The notes beneath the pieces were generated by a model that had not been told where the DNA came from, did not search any database, and worked only from the letters and a program-made list of their open reading frames with translations. From Pseudobacillus wudalianchiensis (GTDB lineage: Bacteria > Bacillota > Bacilli > Bacillales > Domibacillaceae), in contig NZ_MAYT01000029.1 of the NCBI RefSeq assembly GCF_001685015.1, positions 149,690-213,689 on the forward strand: DNA of 64,000 nucleotides, given 5' to 3'. Shown here in pieces: positions 36,878 through 46,065 of this stretch. A program made the position numbers and the translations under genes. Each line of letters starts with the position of its first letter. Position 1 is the stretch's first letter.

Positions 36878-37393
36878 TTAGTAAACTGGCACCCAGCCTT
36901 CTTCTGTTACGAAAATACGGACAGCAACTACTTTACGGTCATCAGATAATGTAAAGTAATGGCGGACACTTTCAGGAACCGAAATAAGATCTCCAGGATT
37001 TAAATGAACCTCAAAGAACCGGCCGTCCTTTCCTTGGATAACAAAAACGCCGTGTCCGCTTGCAATAAATCGGACTTCATCATCTGTATGATGATGCTCA
37101 CGCTGGAAGTTTTTCAATAACTCTTCCAAGTTTGGAGTGTGATCTGCTAAGGAAATCACGTCCCAAGCTTTATATCCCCGTCTCTCGGCAATATCTTTAA
37201 TTTCCGTTTCAAAAGCAGCTAAAATCTCTTGCTTTTCTTCCTCATTCAACACATACTTTTCTTGCAAATGAGCAGGTAATTTAGAAATATCCCAATGCTC
37301 GTAAATGACATCTTGCTTGTCCAAAAAGGCAATCACTTCTTCTTGATTGTCGATCACTTCATTTGTTCCTTGAATTTTAATAGTTGTCATCAT
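36878..37393 (-). CDS. mtnD: Acireductone dioxygenase
   Basis: 171 residues (the second of two tandem ATGs has the better spacing to GGGGGA). Cupin with the ARD metal motif: FQREHHHTDDEVRFIASGHGVFVI (two His and Glu) and VRHYFTLS (third His). With iron it gives the methionine precursor KMTB and formate; with nickel it gives an off-pathway product. Lies between mtnX and mtnW. Confidence 0.95.
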   Translation of the reverse strand: MMTTIKIQGTNEVIDNQEEVIAFLDKQDVIYEHWDISKLPAHLQEKYVLNEEEKQEILAAFETEIKDIAERRGYKAWDVISLADHTPNLEELLKNFQREHHHTDDEVRFIASGHGVFVIQGKDGRFFEVHLNPGDLISVPESVRHYFTLSDDRKVVAVRIFVTEEGWVPVY

Positions 37394-37457
37394 AATTCCC
37401 CCTTCATTATTCCTAACATTCCGAATTTATTCACTGCTATATAGAAAGTATAACTGC

Positions 37458-38117
37458 TTATTTAAGATTTAAGTTTTCTAAAATGTTGATACAATCATAA
37501 AACGTTTCAAAGGGCTGAAAAGGAATAGAAAGCTCTTCGCACTTTTCCGCCAAGTAATCTCTTGCAATCACTGAATCTGCAATCTTCGCTGCTTGAAAAT
37601 CAGTCACAGAATCACCGATCACAATAGTATAGTGATCAGTATTCGCTGTATTACGAATGATAGCCGGCTTGCAGCAGCCACAATTTTGATTCGGACATTC
37701 CTGATCACACTCATACGGCCAGCGGATATGAATATGCTCTCCACTGAAATCTGCTTCATTGCAATATAACCCTGTAATTTCATTAAATGGTTCAAGCATT
37801 GGCTTTACAAAAAAATCAATGCCTCCACTGACGATATAAAGAGGAATGCCTTGTTTTTTTGTATACTGTACAAATTCGCCAAACCCTTCTCTGATTTCTG
37901 CTGTCTCTAAAACAAAGTCAATAATCTCTTGTCGAAGAGAAGATGGAAGAAGGGCAAACATATTCCCAACGCCTTCCTGAATACTGATAGATTGAGATAG
38001 CACACCATCTTTCCACTTCTCCCACTCAGGAGGAGCAAACCGTTTCATAATACTAATGATGTTGTCTTTTTTCGTCACCGTACCATCAAAGTCACAAAAT
38101 ATAACGGGTTTCTTCAA
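37458..38117 (-). CDS. mtnX: 2-Hydroxy-3-keto-5-methylthiopentenyl-1-phosphate phosphatase
   Basis: 219 residues, HAD superfamily: FCDFDGTVTKKDN (nucleophile Asp and second Asp), VSGGIDFFV and GDSVTDFQAA. The CDQECPNQNCGCCKP cysteine cluster is typical of MtnX-type phosphatases. The start is a TTG at 38117 after GAGGGC, one of several TTG starts in this region. First gene after the second SAM riboswitch. Confidence 0.93.
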   Translation of the reverse strand: MKKPVIFCDFDGTVTKKDNIISIMKRFAPPEWEKWKDGVLSQSISIQEGVGNMFALLPSSLRQEIIDFVLETAEIREGFGEFVQYTKKQGIPLYIVSGGIDFFVKPMLEPFNEITGLYCNEADFSGEHIHIRWPYECDQECPNQNCGCCKPAIIRNTANTDHYTIVIGDSVTDFQAAKIADSVIARDYLAEKCEELSIPFQPFETFYDCINILENLNLK

Positions 38118-38169
38118 GATGCCCTCACTTCTTTCTTTTTACTCTATAATCCCATTCCGTAAATAAAAA

Positions 38170-38201
38170 CAAAAAACCTCTCCAATAAGAAGAGGTTTTG
38201 G
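38170..38201 (-). terminator. Riboswitch-controlled terminator before mtnX
   Basis: Minus strand AACCTCTTC...GGAGAGGTT followed by T run; counterpart of the mtnB leader terminator. Confidence 0.85.
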
Positions 38202-38210
38202 TAAACACAA

Positions 38211-38316
38211 CTTCTTATCTTTCAGCATGAATTGCTGTAAGAATTAGCACCGTGCTTAAAAGTAAGCCGGTTGCCGGGCTTCATAGGGCTCATCCCTCCG
38301 CCTGCTCTTGATAAGA
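38211..38316 (-). ncRNA. SAM-I (S-box) riboswitch aptamer of the mtnX-mtnD-mtnW operon
   Basis: Same S-box core as at 35304-35405, with small differences only in the P3/P4 loops (GGCTTACTTTTAAG versus GACTTTTTTAAG; CAGCAATTCATGCTG versus CAGCAGTCATGCTG). Predicted to turn the operon off when SAM is abundant. Confidence 0.95.
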
Positions 38317-38356
38317 GTTTATTTATTATTTTTTATATTCATATAACTTCACTAGG

Positions 38357-38385
38357 ATTATGACACGTTCTCGAAGGGGTGTCAA
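38357..38385 (-). promoter_or_regulatory. Promoter of the mtnX operon
   Basis: Minus strand TTGACA at 38385-38380, 17-base spacer, CATAAT at 38362-38357. Confidence 0.8.
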
Positions 38386-38531
38386 TCATTTTTTAATAAG
38401 AGAAGGCTTGAATCTTTTGCGGCAAGCAGATTCTTTGCAGTACCACTAGTGCTTGTGAGACTGCTAAACTCAACTATTGAAGACTATAACTGATTTTATA
38501 CATAACCTCAACCCAAATAGTTTTCTGAACG

Positions 38532-38560
38532 TTCTAAATGTTCCGTTACTATGATATAAT
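38532..38560 (+). promoter_or_regulatory. Probable promoter of the molybdopterin oxidoreductase
   Basis: TTCTAA, 17-base spacer, TATAAT. The -35 element is weak, so an activator may be needed. Confidence 0.45.
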
Positions 38561-38596
38561 CAGAAAAGCAATCTATATGATCGGAGGATACTAAAT

Positions 38597-40654
38597 ATGC
38601 AATCCTATATCAAGATAGAAAATGGTGTAGTTCCCTCAGTCTGTTCGCTTGATTGTCCGGACCAATGCGGATTGCTCGTACATAAAAAAGATGGAAAAAT
38701 CACCAAAATTGAAGGCGATCCCGAACATCCCATAACGAAAGGGGCTATTTGCAACAAAGTAAGAAATATGGGTGAACGCATTTATGACGATAAAAGAATA
38801 CAAACACCTCTAAAACGAATCGGACAAAAAGGAGAAGGCAAGTTTGTTCCTATTAGCTGGCAGGAGGCGATCGAAACGATTGCCACTCGTTGGAAAAAGC
38901 TGATTCATGAGGAAGGAGCCGAGTCCATTCTCCCCTACAGTTTTTATGGAAATATGGGAAAACTCAGTGCGGAAGGAATGGACCGCCGTTTCTTTTATCG
39001 GCTCGGTTCTAGCCAGCTTGACCGCACGATCTGTAATATTGCGGGCTCAGTAGGATTTAGTTACACAATGGGCGGAAGCTATGGAACCGATCCGGAAGAA
39101 ATGAAAGAAACAAAGCTATTCGTCATTTGGGGCATCAATGCTGTTAGCACAAACATGCATCAAATGATGATTGCACAACAAGCGCGTAAAAATGGAGCAA
39201 AAATCATTGTCATTGACGTGCATAAAAACCAGACAGGACGGATGGCAGATTGGTTCATCCCTGTTCTTCCTGGAACAGATGGCGCCCTTGCACTAGGCAT
39301 CATGCACATTCTCTATAAGGAAAACTTAGTTAACCGCTCATTTTTACAAGAATACACAGTTGGATACGAAGAGCTTGAAAAGCATGTAGAAGCCTATGAT
39401 CCACAGACTGTTTCTGTGATTACCGGTGTTCCAGCAGAAGATATTTATACGTTAGCGCGGATGTACGGAACGGTTTCTCCATCTATGATCCGGATTGGAA
39501 ATGGCCTCCAGCACCACGATAACGGCGGGATGATTGTGCGGACGATTGCTTGTCTGCCTGCTTTAACAGGACAATGGCTGCTAAGAGGCGGAGGCGCCGT
39601 TAAGTCTAGCTCTGGTTATTTAACATATAATCAAAAAGCGCTGCAGCGGCCAGATCTTCTCAAGCAGCCAACACGGGTCATTAATATGAATTTGCTGGGG
39701 AAAGCCCTGCTCGAGTTGGAAAAGCCGATTCGTTCACTCTTTATTTACAACACGAATCCGGCAGTGGTGGCGCCAGAGGCCAATAAAGTACGGGATGGAT
39801 TAGCGCGGGAAGACTTGTTCACGGTCGTTCATGATCTCTTTTTAACAGAAACAGCTATGTTTGCTGACATTGTTTTACCGGCAACCTCTGCTTTTGAAAA
39901 CACAGACTTTTATACTTCTTCCTGGCACAATTACCTTCATTTGCATGAACCGGTCATCGCGCCTTATGGAGAAAGCAAATCGAATCCCAATGTATTCCGG
40001 TTGTTAGCACAAGCATTGGGGTTTGACGAACAAGAGTTTAAAGATACGGATGAACAATTAATCGAACAAGCGTTAAGTCATGTATCTACCCCTTACTTCC
40101 CTGTTGTGACGTATGAAGAACTTAAAAATGAGCGATTCGTAAAAGCAAAAGATATAGATCAGCTACTGAAAAACTTACCGACACCGAGCGGTAAAATCGA
40201 ATTATACTCTAAAAAAATGGAAGCAGACGGCCATCCGGCTCTTCCTACGCATAAGCCGTTAGTGCAGGAATCCGATCTTCCTTTTCTCTTTGTGCCGGCA
40301 CCAAATCATAACTTCTTGAACTCTACGTTTTCTAATAACGAGAAACATATAAAGCTTGAAAAAACGCCTAAATTGTTTATGAATCAACAGAATGCAGATC
40401 GTTTAGGAATCGAAGATGGCACAGTTGTGCGTGTGTGGAATCACCGTGGAGAATGTGAGTTAACCGTTTCTACAGGTGACCAAGTTTTACCTGGCGTTGT
40501 CGTAAGCCAAGGTCTCTGGTCAGATGCTCTCGGTAAGAAACATCTCGTCAATGCTTTGACCCCTGATCGGGTAGCTGATATGGGCGGGGGAGCTGTATTT
40601 TTCTCAGGTCGGGTAAACGTCGAAGCAGCAAATAAAGAGAAAACTGTTCAATAA
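38597..40654 (+). CDS. Molybdopterin-dependent oxidoreductase (YoaE/YyaE-like)
   Basis: 685 residues, ATG after CGGAGGA. The N terminus has the CSLDCPDQCGLL...GAICNK [4Fe-4S] motif of DMSO-reductase-family enzymes. Then come the molybdopterin domains (YSFYGNMGKLSAEGMDRRFFYRLGSS, IRIGNGLQHHDNGG) and the C-terminal dinucleotide-binding domain (LFMNQQNADRLGIEDGTVVRVWNHRGEC). No Tat signal, so cytosolic. Length fits B. subtilis YoaE and YyaE, whose electron partners and substrates are unknown. No cofactor-synthesis or electron-transfer genes are adjacent. Confidence 0.9.
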   Translation: MQSYIKIENGVVPSVCSLDCPDQCGLLVHKKDGKITKIEGDPEHPITKGAICNKVRNMGERIYDDKRIQTPLKRIGQKGEGKFVPISWQEAIETIATRWKKLIHEEGAESILPYSFYGNMGKLSAEGMDRRFFYRLGSSQLDRTICNIAGSVGFSYTMGGSYGTDPEEMKETKLFVIWGINAVSTNMHQMMIAQQARKNGAKIIVIDVHKNQTGRMADWFIPVLPGTDGALALGIMHILYKENLVNRSFLQEYTVGYEELEKHVEAYDPQTVSVITGVPAEDIYTLARMYGTVSPSMIRIGNGLQHHDNGGMIVRTIACLPALTGQWLLRGGGAVKSSSGYLTYNQKALQRPDLLKQPTRVINMNLLGKALLELEKPIRSLFIYNTNPAVVAPEANKVRDGLAREDLFTVVHDLFLTETAMFADIVLPATSAFENTDFYTSSWHNYLHLHEPVIAPYGESKSNPNVFRLLAQALGFDEQEFKDTDEQLIEQALSHVSTPYFPVVTYEELKNERFVKAKDIDQLLKNLPTPSGKIELYSKKMEADGHPALPTHKPLVQESDLPFLFVPAPNHNFLNSTFSNNEKHIKLEKTPKLFMNQQNADRLGIEDGTVVRVWNHRGECELTVSTGDQVLPGVVVSQGLWSDALGKKHLVNALTPDRVADMGGGAVFFSGRVNVEAANKEKTVQ

Positions 40655-40666
40655 CAGTTTTCTCTT
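40635..40666 (+). terminator. Terminator that overlaps the oxidoreductase stop codon
   Basis: Perfect 14-bp stem 40635-40648 / 40653-40666 with loop CAAT. The stop codon (40652-40654) lies at the loop edge, so the 5' arm encodes the last residues. Confidence 0.75.
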
Positions 40667-40820
40667 GCTGTTTATAAAGGCGTATTTTTTAGTCATTTGC
40701 GGACTATTTGCCGCATTTGTATCGATTCTATTCCCTCGGCGGCACTGGCCCGCTATATTCTTCGCATTGCTCGTGTCTGTTTCTCATGTATGTGCAGAAT
40801 GGTGGCAGGAGGGCTCATAG
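40665..40820 (+). pseudogene. Possible small membrane protein or remnant
   Basis: An open frame beginning at a TTG encodes 51 residues with two apparent membrane helices around a basic turn (FLVICGLFAAFVSILFPRRHWPAIFFALLVSVSHVCAEWW). No ribosome site is evident. In the next frame, a stretch ending 40909 also has a hydrophobic helix followed by a basic tail, which could be the other part of a frameshifted gene. Weak evidence. Confidence 0.25.
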
Positions 40821-40910
40821 GCAGTCTATGTTTTATCACTCTATACCATTTTATTAAAAAAGCGATTGAAGAAAAATTGATTCTATATTACATAGTCTTT
40901 AACACTTAAA

Positions 40911-40933
40911 TCGGGCAGCTTTCTGCTGCCCGC
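40911..40933 (-). terminator. Hairpin after the MCP gene
   Basis: GGGCAGC...GCTGCCC stem; U-tract weak. Confidence 0.5.
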
Positions 40934-40948
40934 CTGTACTTGCCTTAT

Positions 40949-42643
40949 TTAAACTTTAAACTGACCGACTAACCCATTCATCTCTTCTGCTAACGCTGCT
41001 AGCTGTTTCGAGCTGGCTGCGACTTCTTCCATCGTGGCGCTGGACTGTTGGGCAGAAGCCGCTGTTTCTTCTACTCCTGCAGCTGACTCTTCTGCAACCG
41101 AAGCGATTTCTTCAACGGAGCCATTCATTTCCTGTGCACTTGCTGCTATATCTGACAAGTTAGCAGAGACCGTTTGAATGTTGCTCACCATCTCTGTTAC
41201 GGCAGAACTAATTTTATTAAGCATTTCGCCAGTCGTTTTGATTTGGACAGTTCCTTGCTCAACCTCTGTATAGCCCATTTTTAACGATTCCGCTACAATA
41301 CTGGATTCACTTTGTATATTTGATACGAAACCCGTAATGTCATTGACTGAAACACCGACTTCCTCCGCAAGCTTTCTTACTTCATCTGCTACAACAGCAA
41401 ATCCTTTACCATGCTCTCCTGCCCTCGCCGCTTCAATCGCTGCATTTAAAGCAAGAAGATTCGTTTGGGCAGCGATATCCTTAATAACAGACACTAATTT
41501 TGAAATTTCCTGAGACTGCTGATCGAGACTTTCCATTTTTTCAACGGCATCTCGTACAATCCGATCAATTTTAGCCATTTGAGTCGTAGAGGAATTCATT
41601 AATTCAGTGCCCTCATTCGTCATGTTTAACACATCAACAGAGTAAGTTTCGATATGTTCTCCATTTTCATTTGCTTCTTCCACTTTTCCGGAAAAAGTCT
41701 CCATAATAGAGGCTAAATTCCCCGCACTGTTCGCTTGGGTCTCTGCTCCGGAAGCGAGCTCTTCCATTGTCGCCGCAACTTGCTCAGCTCCGACCTTCAC
41801 TTCATTAGAGGCTTGTGTTAACTCCTCACTTTGGCTTGTGACTGTTTCAGAAACAACGTTGATTTTTCTCAGCAAATCTCTCATATTATGAGTCATCTCA
41901 TTAGTCGCCTGTACAAGCTGGCCTACTTCATCCTTTGTATTAACGGTCAGCGGTTCAAGGCTTAAATCGCCGTCAGCAATAGTCTTCATTCGCTCCATCA
42001 CCTTCTTCAATGGAGTAGAAATCAGATTGGCAGTAACAAGAGCGATGACTCCACTAAACACAGCAACTAAAAGGGATATAATCGTAATAACCGTCATTGT
42101 CTTTTTGCCGCTGGCGATTATTTGCTGACCCATCTTATTAATGGAGTCTTTTTCGTTACTAGCTAGTTTTTGATAGCCGTCCATTAATTCGCGAACTTGA
42201 TTTTCTGAATTGATAAGATTTTGACGGGCTATGTCTTTATTACCTTTATCATACTCGTCGAATACGTTCGCTGAAACAAATTGCCGCCACTCAACCGTAC
42301 TCTTAATTAGACGGTCAAACTCTTCCGAAGCGCCAAGCTCTCTAACAATTGCTTCGTTACGTTTCCCTTCTTCCGTGTATTCATTAAAACGATCTATGTA
42401 CACGTCGTTACCAGTCAGCACATAAGCTCTAGCTGTCGCAATTCTGTTAGCCATTGTAGTGGCCATCTGATCGTTCGCAGTGAGCTGCTGAAGCTCTTGG
42501 TTCACCATGGACGTAACATTTTGATTAATGGTTTTTATTACCATATGGTTATAAAGACCCAATAAAACAACAAGAAAAATGACTACTGAAAATCCAGCTA
42601 TCATTTTGCCTTTTATGCTCTTAAAACGAAATAATCTACTCAT
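40949..42643 (-). CDS. Methyl-accepting chemotaxis protein with four-helix-bundle sensor
   Basis: 564 residues. TM1 (about 13-34), a helical extracellular 4HB_MCP-type sensor (about 35-185), TM2 (about 187-209), HAMP, and signalling domain with the conserved tip [54 protein letters not shown] precedes the ATG. The sensor type differs from the Cache MCP at 24899-26623, so the two probably detect different signals. Ligand unknown. Confidence 0.92.
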   Translation of the reverse strand: MSRLFRFKSIKGKMIAGFSVVIFLVVLLGLYNHMVIKTINQNVTSMVNQELQQLTANDQMATTMANRIATARAYVLTGNDVYIDRFNEYTEEGKRNEAIVRELGASEEFDRLIKSTVEWRQFVSANVFDEYDKGNKDIARQNLINSENQVRELMDGYQKLASNEKDSINKMGQQIIASGKKTMTVITIISLLVAVFSGVIALVTANLISTPLKKVMERMKTIADGDLSLEPLTVNTKDEVGQLVQATNEMTHNMRDLLRKINVVSETVTSQSEELTQASNEVKVGAEQVAATMEELASGAETQANSAGNLASIMETFSGKVEEANENGEHIETYSVDVLNMTNEGTELMNSSTTQMAKIDRIVRDAVEKMESLDQQSQEISKLVSVIKDIAAQTNLLALNAAIEAARAGEHGKGFAVVADEVRKLAEEVGVSVNDITGFVSNIQSESSIVAESLKMGYTEVEQGTVQIKTTGEMLNKISSAVTEMVSNIQTVSANLSDIAASAQEMNGSVEEIASVAEESAAGVEETAASAQQSSATMEEVAASSKQLAALAEEMNGLVGQFKV

Positions 42644-42995
42644 TTTTTACCCCTCTATTATTTATATATTGCCTTGCTTGCTGATCAGTGCTTAGATAAC
42701 CGCCCAAACACTCTATAACGAATGTATTCTCTTTTGTCTTTATTGGACTACCCCATGCCGTTTTAATAGCTTTTCATTTGCTCGCATGAGAGCCAATTCT
42801 CTACCCACTTTCTTTTATTTTCTCAGTAATCATGTATTCTTATCCTGATCTCCAAACGTTATATCGGCTTTATTTATAATAATTAATAATTATTTATTGA
42901 AGTTTAAATATTCAGTTTTCTATAAATGGAGGTTTTTGCAAATTAAAAACTAGCTGTCTTTCATTAATTCAGGAAGCAATAGTCTATGCACTTTA

Positions 42996-43024
42996 TTTAC
43001 TTTTCTCTAAAAAAGAGTTATGAT
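42996..43024 (+). promoter_or_regulatory. Promoter of the YeeE-type transporter
   Basis: TTTACT, 17-base spacer, TATGAT. The remaining 42644-42995 is A+T rich, with no gene found. Confidence 0.6.
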
Positions 43025-43071
43025 ATATATTGTTAATCCCAACTATTTAAATAGGATAAGAGGTGGAATGA

Positions 43072-44328
43072 ATGGCACAAACAACTTTGACTACGCCGCC
43101 GAATTGGGATCATAAATCAACGACGGTCGTTACCCGGCTGAATCCGATGCAAAAGCCATTAGCGTCAGCTGGGATTGTGATAGCACTTATTCTTTTTGCT
43201 GTAATTGTAAACGTGACAACCTGGACACAAGGAGTATTATTTATCATCGGCCTTGCTCTTGGTGTTACGTTATTATACGCACGATTTGGGTTTACTTCTG
43301 CTTTCCGCCGGCTCGTGTCGGTAGGGAATGTCCAAGGATTGCAGGCTCATATGATTATGCTTGCCGTGGCTTCTATCTTGTTTGCGATTATACTCGGAAC
43401 AGGCTTTAGCTTTACAGGAATAACTCCTGCTGGCTATGTATCGCCAGTAGGCACAAGCTTGATTTTCGGTGCCTTTATCTTCGGCATTGGTATGCAGCTT
43501 GGAAATGGCTGTGCTTCCGGAACGTTGTATCAAGTAGGCGGCGGGGCTTCATCCATGATTTTAACCCTTCTCGCTTTCATTACGGGATCGGTTCTCGGGG
43601 CTTACCATTTTACTTTTTGGATGGAGGATACGCCGTCATTGCCGCCGATTTCCTTAGCGGAATCAACGGGTCTCGGTTATTTTGGAGCGCTAGTTGTGCA
43701 ATTAATTTTATTTGCGGCGATTTATTGGATTACGATACAAATTGCGAAAAAGAAAAACCCGCCAATGATGAAGCCATTGCCGACTACCACTGGTTGGAAG
43801 AAAGTAATTCGCGGCTCTTGGCCGTTAATCACCGCTGCCATCGTTTTAGCTTTATTAAATGCCTTAACGTTAACCGTTAGAGGGAACCCATGGGGCATTA
43901 CTTCTGCTTTTGCACTTTGGGGTGGAAAAGCATTGATGGCGATGGGAGTAGATGTATCCAGTTGGGGATTCTTCTCAGGTCCTAACGGTGAAGCACTGAA
44001 ACAAACTGTTCTGGCCGATTCTACAAGCGTCATGAATTTCGGCATTATTTTAGGCGCTTTTATTTCGGCTTCCTTCCAAGGGACGTTTAAACCGAAGAAA
44101 ATTCAACCGAAAGTGGCCGCTGCCGCTGTTGTCGGCGGATTGTTAATGGGCTACGGCGCACGTCTTGCCTTTGGCTGTAACATTGGTGCCTACTTTGGCG
44201 GTATCGCTTCCTTCAGTCTTCATGGCTGGGTTTGGGCAGTTATGGCAATGCTTGGCACATATGTTGCTTTGTTTATTCGTCCGCTTTTCGGATTAAAAAA
44301 TCCAAAATCGTCTGATACGTTCTGTTAA
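43072..44328 (+). CDS. YeeE/YedE-family sulfur (thiosulfate) transporter
   Basis: 418 residues with about 10-12 membrane segments and two internally similar halves. Each half has the family's cysteine motif: GMQLGNGCASGTLYQVGGG and GARLAFGCNIGAYFGGIASFSLHGWVW. These cysteines line the thiosulfate path in the structurally studied YeeE/TsuA. AGAGGTGGAATGA precedes the ATG. The usual TusA/YeeD partner gene is not adjacent. Import of thiosulfate or a related sulfur compound is the likely role; some family members have been linked to selenium. Confidence 0.88.
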   Translation: MAQTTLTTPPNWDHKSTTVVTRLNPMQKPLASAGIVIALILFAVIVNVTTWTQGVLFIIGLALGVTLLYARFGFTSAFRRLVSVGNVQGLQAHMIMLAVASILFAIILGTGFSFTGITPAGYVSPVGTSLIFGAFIFGIGMQLGNGCASGTLYQVGGGASSMILTLLAFITGSVLGAYHFTFWMEDTPSLPPISLAESTGLGYFGALVVQLILFAAIYWITIQIAKKKNPPMMKPLPTTTGWKKVIRGSWPLITAAIVLALLNALTLTVRGNPWGITSAFALWGGKALMAMGVDVSSWGFFSGPNGEALKQTVLADSTSVMNFGIILGAFISASFQGTFKPKKIQPKVAAAAVVGGLLMGYGARLAFGCNIGAYFGGIASFSLHGWVWAVMAMLGTYVALFIRPLFGLKNPKSSDTFC

Positions 44329-44337
44329 CTATAAAGA

Positions 44338-44382
44338 GAGGGTGCGCTAAAGAAAAAGACTTTAGCGCACCCTTCTTTTTTA
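44338..44382. terminator. Bidirectional terminator
   Basis: GGGTGCGCTAAAG...CTTTAGCGCACCC with A/T-rich sides between convergent genes. Confidence 0.9.
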
Positions 44383-45939
44383 TAAGCCCCGCTCGTATTC
44401 TCTAAACACTCCACGTATCCCATCAATGATATCAAACGGCATAACCCCGTAATGGGACGCTACTTTTGCCCTTTCCTCGCCAGCTCTCGCATGCAAATAG
44501 CTTGCTGAAACGAGAGCGTCTAAAGGAGGCGCTCCCTGGGCAAGGAAAGAAGCAATAAGCCCTGTCAGCACATCACCGCTGCCCCCTTTTCCAAGCGCAC
44601 TGTTGCCATGTGGATTGACATAAATTTCTCCATTCGGCGTAGCAATAATAGAGCGGTGCCCCTTCAATAACAAATAGAGCTGATGCTCCTGGGCAAACCG
44701 ATGGGCAATGCCCATACGGTCGGCCTCTACCTCTTTGACGCTCATATTTAATAAACTGGCCATCTCACCAGGATGAGGAGTAAAAATAACATTCCCTTCA
44801 TATTGCCTTACTAGATCCAATTGATTTCTAATTAAATACAAACCGTCAGCATCTATAACGACCGGCTGCCCGTGCAGCGACGCCATCCATTCTTTCATCC
44901 ATTTCTCACCGTCGGGAAACCGGCTCATGCCAGGCCCAACCGCTATGCTGTCGAATTCATGAAGACGCGGTACCAGTTCACTAATAGCCTGTTCTGCAAA
45001 GTGGCCATCCTTCTCCGGTAATGGTAAAAATAACACTTCCGGATGCTGAGCCGCCATCATGGAATAGATACTCTCCGGGACAGCCAGCGTCACTAATCCC
45101 GTCCCGCTATGTAAAGCTGATGCAGCAGAAAAAACAGGGGCACCCACGTATTGGCGAGACCCCCCTACGACTAGAACATGACCGAACGTTCCCTTATGAC
45201 CATTCGGAGGACGCAATGGTATAGAAGCTTTAACAAAGGCTTCAGTTATCAGCTTTGGCAGTGAAAGCCCTAGAGTCTTCGCCGCTGAAGGCGGAACAGA
45301 AATATCAACCGCCTTCCACTCACCAATGTACGTTGGACCATCTTGCAGGAAAAAACCCTTTTTCGGAAAGACAAAGCTGATTGTCTTTGAAGCTTGTACA
45401 GCTGCTCCTTCTACTTTTCCAGTGTCGCTATTTAAACCTGACGGAATATCAACAGAAACAACCTCTTTCTTTCCTGCCTGTTCATTAACTAGCGAAATGA
45501 CTTGACGAAAAGGCTCTCTTAGCGGCCCATTTACTCCTGTTCCTAACAGAGCGTCTACAATGATGTCCGCTTCGTTTAAGTGGCTTTGAAGTTCTGATAA
45601 TGACTGCTCGTGCAAATAAAAAACAGGCAATTTCCGGTTCGTGTAAACCTGGAAATGAACCTTTGCATCCTCCTTCAACCGCTCAGGATCGACCACTAAA
45701 CAGAGAAGAGCCGTTATCCCTGCGTCACACAGCCTCCGGGCAATGACAAACCCATCTCCACCGTTATTTCCTCCGCCAGCTAGTACAATGACTTTCGGCT
45801 GTTTGCAAGCCGAAACGTTCAAAATTTCTTCGACTACTTTTGCTCCAGCGTTTTCCATTAATACGACACCGGGCAGCCCAATGGTTTCCATCGTATATTG
45901 GTCCATTTGCTGCATATCTCTTTGCCCTGCTATCAGCAT
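44380..45939 (-). CDS. nnr: Bifunctional NAD(P)H-hydrate epimerase / ADP-dependent dehydratase
   Basis: 519 residues from the ATG at 45939 (GAGGAGG upstream; an ATG five codons earlier lies on the ribosome site). The N-terminal YjeF epimerase domain (about 1-215: ENAGAKVVEE, AGGGNNGGDGFVIARRL, DALLGTGVNGPLR, DIPSGLNSDTG) is fused to a ribokinase-like dehydratase domain (about 230-515: NGHKGTFGHVLVVGGSRQY, VIDADGLYL, FTPHPGEMASLL, GSGDVLTGLIASFLAQG). Together they repair hydrated NADH and NADPH. The fused form is common in bacteria, whereas B. subtilis YxkO has only the second part. Confidence 0.94.
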   Translation of the reverse strand: MLIAGQRDMQQMDQYTMETIGLPGVVLMENAGAKVVEEILNVSACKQPKVIVLAGGGNNGGDGFVIARRLCDAGITALLCLVVDPERLKEDAKVHFQVYTNRKLPVFYLHEQSLSELQSHLNEADIIVDALLGTGVNGPLREPFRQVISLVNEQAGKKEVVSVDIPSGLNSDTGKVEGAAVQASKTISFVFPKKGFFLQDGPTYIGEWKAVDISVPPSAAKTLGLSLPKLITEAFVKASIPLRPPNGHKGTFGHVLVVGGSRQYVGAPVFSAASALHSGTGLVTLAVPESIYSMMAAQHPEVLFLPLPEKDGHFAEQAISELVPRLHEFDSIAVGPGMSRFPDGEKWMKEWMASLHGQPVVIDADGLYLIRNQLDLVRQYEGNVIFTPHPGEMASLLNMSVKEVEADRMGIAHRFAQEHQLYLLLKGHRSIIATPNGEIYVNPHGNSALGKGGSGDVLTGLIASFLAQGAPPLDALVSASYLHARAGEERAKVASHYGVMPFDIIDGIRGVFREYERGL

Positions 45940-46065
45940 ACACGTCCTCCTCATTCACCCAAAAACTTGGCCCTTTCTCCAGTCGAGCTGTTCACGTTCA
46001 GTTGCTTTTCTTCATCGCTCCGAACTAGTTGTTCACGCTCAACAACCCTTTATTCGTTTCAATCC

